Shown: positions 6,749 to 8,826 of the stretch, one piece after another
How positions within the stretch are numbered: position 1 is the stretch's first letter
How the letters are laid out: every line of letters starts with the position of its first letter
From: Bordetella parapertussis
Lineage (GTDB): Bacteria; Pseudomonadota; Gammaproteobacteria; Burkholderiales; Burkholderiaceae_C
Length of the DNA stretch: 8,826 nt
NCBI GenBank assembly: GCA_943328885.2
Contig: CALQBT020000083.1
Coordinates: 1 to 8,826, forward strand
Reading direction: 5' to 3'
Program-made: the position numbers and the translations under genes
Notes under the pieces: generated by a model
Database searches by the model: none
What the model was told of the DNA's origin: nothing
What the model saw: only the letters and a program-made list of their open reading frames with translations

Positions 6749-7767
6749 GAATCTGGTTCGACCTGTCCAACTCTCCTCACATCAACCTGTTTGCCCGCTT
6801 GATTAGGGAGCTTGAACAAGAGGAACACGAAGTTGTCATAACCTGTCGCCCGTTGGCCAATACCATCGATCTGCTGGAGCTTCATGGTTTGCGCTACGAG
6901 ATCGTGGGTGAGCACTATGGAGCAAAGTTGTCCAACAAGGCTCTTGGCTATCCCGTACGCGTGCTGCAGCTGCGCAAGTACCTGGCCCCAAAGCGCATCG
7001 ACGTGGCAGTGTCACAGAGCTCCTTCCATTCACCAGTGGTGGCTCGCTTGCTGGGTGTGCGGTCGATATACATGAACGACAACGAGCACGCGTTGGGCAA
7101 TGTTCCCTCCTTCTTGGCGGCCACGCGCATCATGGTCCCCGAGTTTCTGTCGATGGCCAGTCTTAGTCGCCAGTTGGCAAAGCGGTCCAAAGTGATCCGC
7201 TATCCTGGCGTCAAGGAGGGCATCTATCTCTGGGCGCTTCAGGCTCGGCTGGAGCAGGCTGCCGCCTTGCGCGATGCTGGGCGAAGGCCCGCCGTCTATT
7301 TGCGTCCTGAGCCCTGGACGGCTCAGTACTACAAGGGCGAGCGAAATTTCCTGGATGCCCTGCTGGTGGGCATCAAGGATCAGGTCAACGTAACCCTATT
7401 GCCGCGCGGTAAGGCGCAAGGACAGCACTACAGCGATGCTCGCTTTGCCGGCATTCGCATCATCGATACGGCACTTGATATCGCCGATATCGCGCTGGAT
7501 TGCGACCTTTTTGTCGGAGCTGGTGGCACGATGACGCGCGAAATGGCGGTGTTGGGCATCCCCACGATCTCGGTCTACCAGGACGACTTGTTGGACGTCG
7601 ACCGCTATCTGCTTGAAAGCGGTGCGTTTGTCCATCGTCCAGCGTTGACGGCGCAAGACTTGCTGGATGCGCTGAGTCATGCGGCGCGCAGGCCCGCTGA
7701 TCGTGTTTTGCTCGGCAAGGGCAGGCAGGCATACCAGATGATCAAGCATGAAATATTGAACGGTTGA
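6745..7767 (+). CDS. DUF354 domain protein, GT-B-like fold
   Basis: The 340-residue product spans the full DUF354 family. It opens MRIWFDLSNSPHINLFARLI and has the GT-B-like two-domain layout: an N-terminal half with FHSPVVARLLGVRSIYMNDNE split around 94-114, and a C-terminal half with YLRPEP (185-190), LLPRG (218-222) and LFVGAGGTMTREMAVLGIPTI near 255-275. That last motif sits where MurG-like transferases and UDP-GlcNAc 2-epimerases bind the nucleotide sugar, so a sugar-nucleotide-dependent enzyme is likely, but no function is established for the family to my knowledge. No signal peptide. ATG at 6745 overlaps the lyase stop as ATGA, with no Shine-Dalgarno sequence in the CATCATCATC tract before it, so it is probably made by translational coupling. 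The open frame extends upstream to 6430, but that part reads the lyase gene out of frame. Its stop lies in a hairpin. Confidence 0.85.
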   Translation: MRIWFDLSNSPHINLFARLIRELEQEEHEVVITCRPLANTIDLLELHGLRYEIVGEHYGAKLSNKALGYPVRVLQLRKYLAPKRIDVAVSQSSFHSPVVARLLGVRSIYMNDNEHALGNVPSFLAATRIMVPEFLSMASLSRQLAKRSKVIRYPGVKEGIYLWALQARLEQAAALRDAGRRPAVYLRPEPWTAQYYKGERNFLDALLVGIKDQVNVTLLPRGKAQGQHYSDARFAGIRIIDTALDIADIALDCDLFVGAGGTMTREMAVLGIPTISVYQDDLLDVDRYLLESGAFVHRPALTAQDLLDALSHAARRPADRVLLGKGRQAYQMIKHEILNG

Positions 7768-7785
7768 CCCAATCTGGGTTGAACG
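7761..7785 (+). promoter_or_regulatory. Hairpin across the DUF354 stop codon
   Basis: Bases 7761-7771 pair with 7775-7785 around a three-base loop ATC. The stem has a solid core ACCCA/TGGGT, two G-T wobbles, one G-A mismatch and a closing CG/CG, eleven positions with ten pairs. It contains the TGA stop at 7765-7767. No T-run follows, so it is not an ordinary intrinsic terminator. It could slow RNA decay or set the relative level of the downstream oxidoreductase. The core is short, so folding strength needs to be calculated. Confidence 0.35.
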
Positions 7786-7809
7786 ATGAAACTGAGAGAG
7801 AAACGATGA
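7786..7809 (+). CDS. Possible seven-codon leader peptide before the oxidoreductase
   Basis: ATG at 7786 opens the frame MKLREKR and stops at TGA 7807-7809, which overlaps the oxidoreductase ATG at 7806 as ATGA, the same junction type used elsewhere in this window. A possible ribosome site, GGGTTGA (7776-7782), lies in the right arm of the preceding hairpin. It may couple ribosomes leaving the hairpin to the oxidoreductase start. The frame is too short to show selection and may be chance; the oxidoreductase also has its own purine-rich GAGAGAG site inside it. Confidence 0.2.
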   Translation: MKLREKR

Positions 7810-8826
7810 TTCGCGTAGGCATGGTCGGGCTGGGAAAGATGGGTTTGTCTCATGTGTCGATGGTGGGGGCGCATCCGGAGGTGAAATTGGTTGCCGCGTG
7901 CGATACGATGACGTACCTGACTGATGTGTTGGAGAAGTACACAGGTCTCAAATGCTATGCCGATCTGGACAAGATGTTGGCAGAACAGCAGCTTGACGCG
8001 GTGGTGATCTCCACCCCATCGAAGTTGCATGCTGGCATGGTTGAGAAGGCGTTGGACCGCGGACTGCATGTGTTCTGCGAAAAGCCGTTCGTCCTGGATG
8101 TGACTGATGGTGAGCGCCTGACGCAACTGGCAGACAGCAAGGGGCTGGCGACGCAGGTGGGATACCACTTCCGCTTTGTCGCCGCATTCCAGGAGGCTGC
8201 ACGGATCGTGCGCTCGGGCGCACTGGGAACCGTACACCATGTACGCGCTGAGGCCTATGGACCGGTTGTGTTACGGCCCAAAGGCGGAACCTGGCGCTCG
8301 GCCAAAAGCGAAGGCGGTGGTGCGCTCTACGACTACGCTTGCCATGCGATCGATCTGGTCAACTTCGTGGCCGGTGCGCCGGCGGCAGTAAGCGGCGTGG
8401 TTCGCCACGGCGTGTTTTCGCGCGACGTGGAAGATGAGGTCTATTGCTCACTGCACTACACCAGCGGCGCCAGTGGCCAGTTGTGCGTCAACTGGAGTGA
8501 CGAGAGCTTCCGCAAGATGAGCACCAAGATCACCGTGTGGGGTACCAATGGGCGGGTCACTGCTGATCGGCAAGAGTGCCAGATCTTTCTGCGCGAGTCG
8601 CACGCCGCATTGCCAGACACGGCCGCAGGCTGGACCGTTCGCTACACCACCGAACTGACCAAAGAAGTTTGGTTCTACCTGCGTGGTGAGGAATACTCGG
8701 CCCAGATCGACTACTTTGTACAGAGCATCAAACAACGGCGTGCCGATGGCGAGAATTGCTTCCGCTCTGCGCTTCAGGCTGACCGGGTGGTGTCGATGAT
8801 CCTGGCCGACGGCGCTGGCGCGAGCG
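7806..8826 (+). CDS. Gfo/Idh/MocA family oxidoreductase, C-terminus cut by window edge
   Basis: The frame is open for 340 codons to the window end without a stop; family members are usually about 340-390 residues, so only a short tail should be missing. The NAD(P)-binding Rossmann motif is VGLGKMGLSH at 7-16. CEKPF (91-95) holds the conserved EKP lysine (K93), and YDYACHAIDL (175-184) holds the catalytic histidine H180 with D183. The C-terminal sheet domain follows. These enzymes oxidise or reduce a hydroxyl of a sugar, often a nucleotide sugar such as UDP-GlcNAc uronate in polysaccharide loci, making it a keto sugar for a later aminotransferase. Whether that applies here depends on the gene beyond the edge. 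ATG at 7806 follows GAGAGAG (7794-7800) by five bases. It lies 38 bases after DUF354 and is probably in the same operon. Soluble, cytoplasmic. Confidence 0.9.
   Translation, partial: MIRVGMVGLGKMGLSHVSMVGAHPEVKLVAACDTMTYLTDVLEKYTGLKCYADLDKMLAEQQLDAVVISTPSKLHAGMVEKALDRGLHVFCEKPFVLDVTDGERLTQLADSKGLATQVGYHFRFVAAFQEAARIVRSGALGTVHHVRAEAYGPVVLRPKGGTWRSAKSEGGGALYDYACHAIDLVNFVAGAPAAVSGVVRHGVFSRDVEDEVYCSLHYTSGASGQLCVNWSDESFRKMSTKITVWGTNGRVTADRQECQIFLRESHAALPDTAAGWTVRYTTELTKEVWFYLRGEEYSAQIDYFVQSIKQRRADGENCFRSALQADRVVSMILADGAGAS

Noticed and set aside
4541..7773. TGACCCAAT shared between 4541-4549 and 7765-7773
   Set aside because: Nine-base matches are expected many times by chance in a window of this length.

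Overview
This window reads as part of a polysaccharide (exopolysaccharide, capsule or O-antigen type) biosynthesis and modification locus from a GC-rich bacterium, most likely a Pseudomonadota. Gene style, GC content and family mix would fit Gammaproteobacteria, but nothing in the sequence fixes the genus. I see no rRNA, tRNA, CRISPR array, insertion sequence or phage gene. Nearly all of the DNA is coding, with short gaps and overlapping stops and starts.

Layout. Positions 1-216 hold the last 71 codons of a plus-strand family-4 glycosyltransferase. After a 189-base gap comes a plus-strand class I methyltransferase with an N-terminal zinc ribbon (406-1320). It converges, 16 bases apart, with a minus-strand operon that reads right to left: family-4 glycosyltransferase (4435-3257), NodB-like polysaccharide deacetylase (3260-2226, joined by a 4-base ATGA overlap) and PAPS-type sulfotransferase (2254-1337, 29-base overlap). 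A 279-base divergent intergenic region (4436-4714) separates it from a plus-strand operon: heparinase II/III-family lyase (4715-6748), a DUF354 protein (6745-7767, ATGA overlap) and a Gfo/Idh/MocA oxidoreductase (from 7806, cut by the window edge).

How the genes could work together. Two glycosyltransferases build the glycan, the oxidoreductase probably makes or alters a nucleotide-sugar precursor, and a methyltransferase, deacetylase and sulfotransferase decorate it. A uronic-acid-type polysaccharide lyase is made alongside. A deacetylase translationally coupled to a sulfotransferase, beside a heparinase-fold lyase, suggests (inference only) a sulfated, N-deacetylated, uronate-containing polymer resembling a glycosaminoglycan. 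The DUF354 gene, tied to the lyase, is the least understood component. Smaller points of interest are a hairpin across the DUF354 stop codon and a seven-codon reading frame whose stop overlaps the oxidoreductase start.
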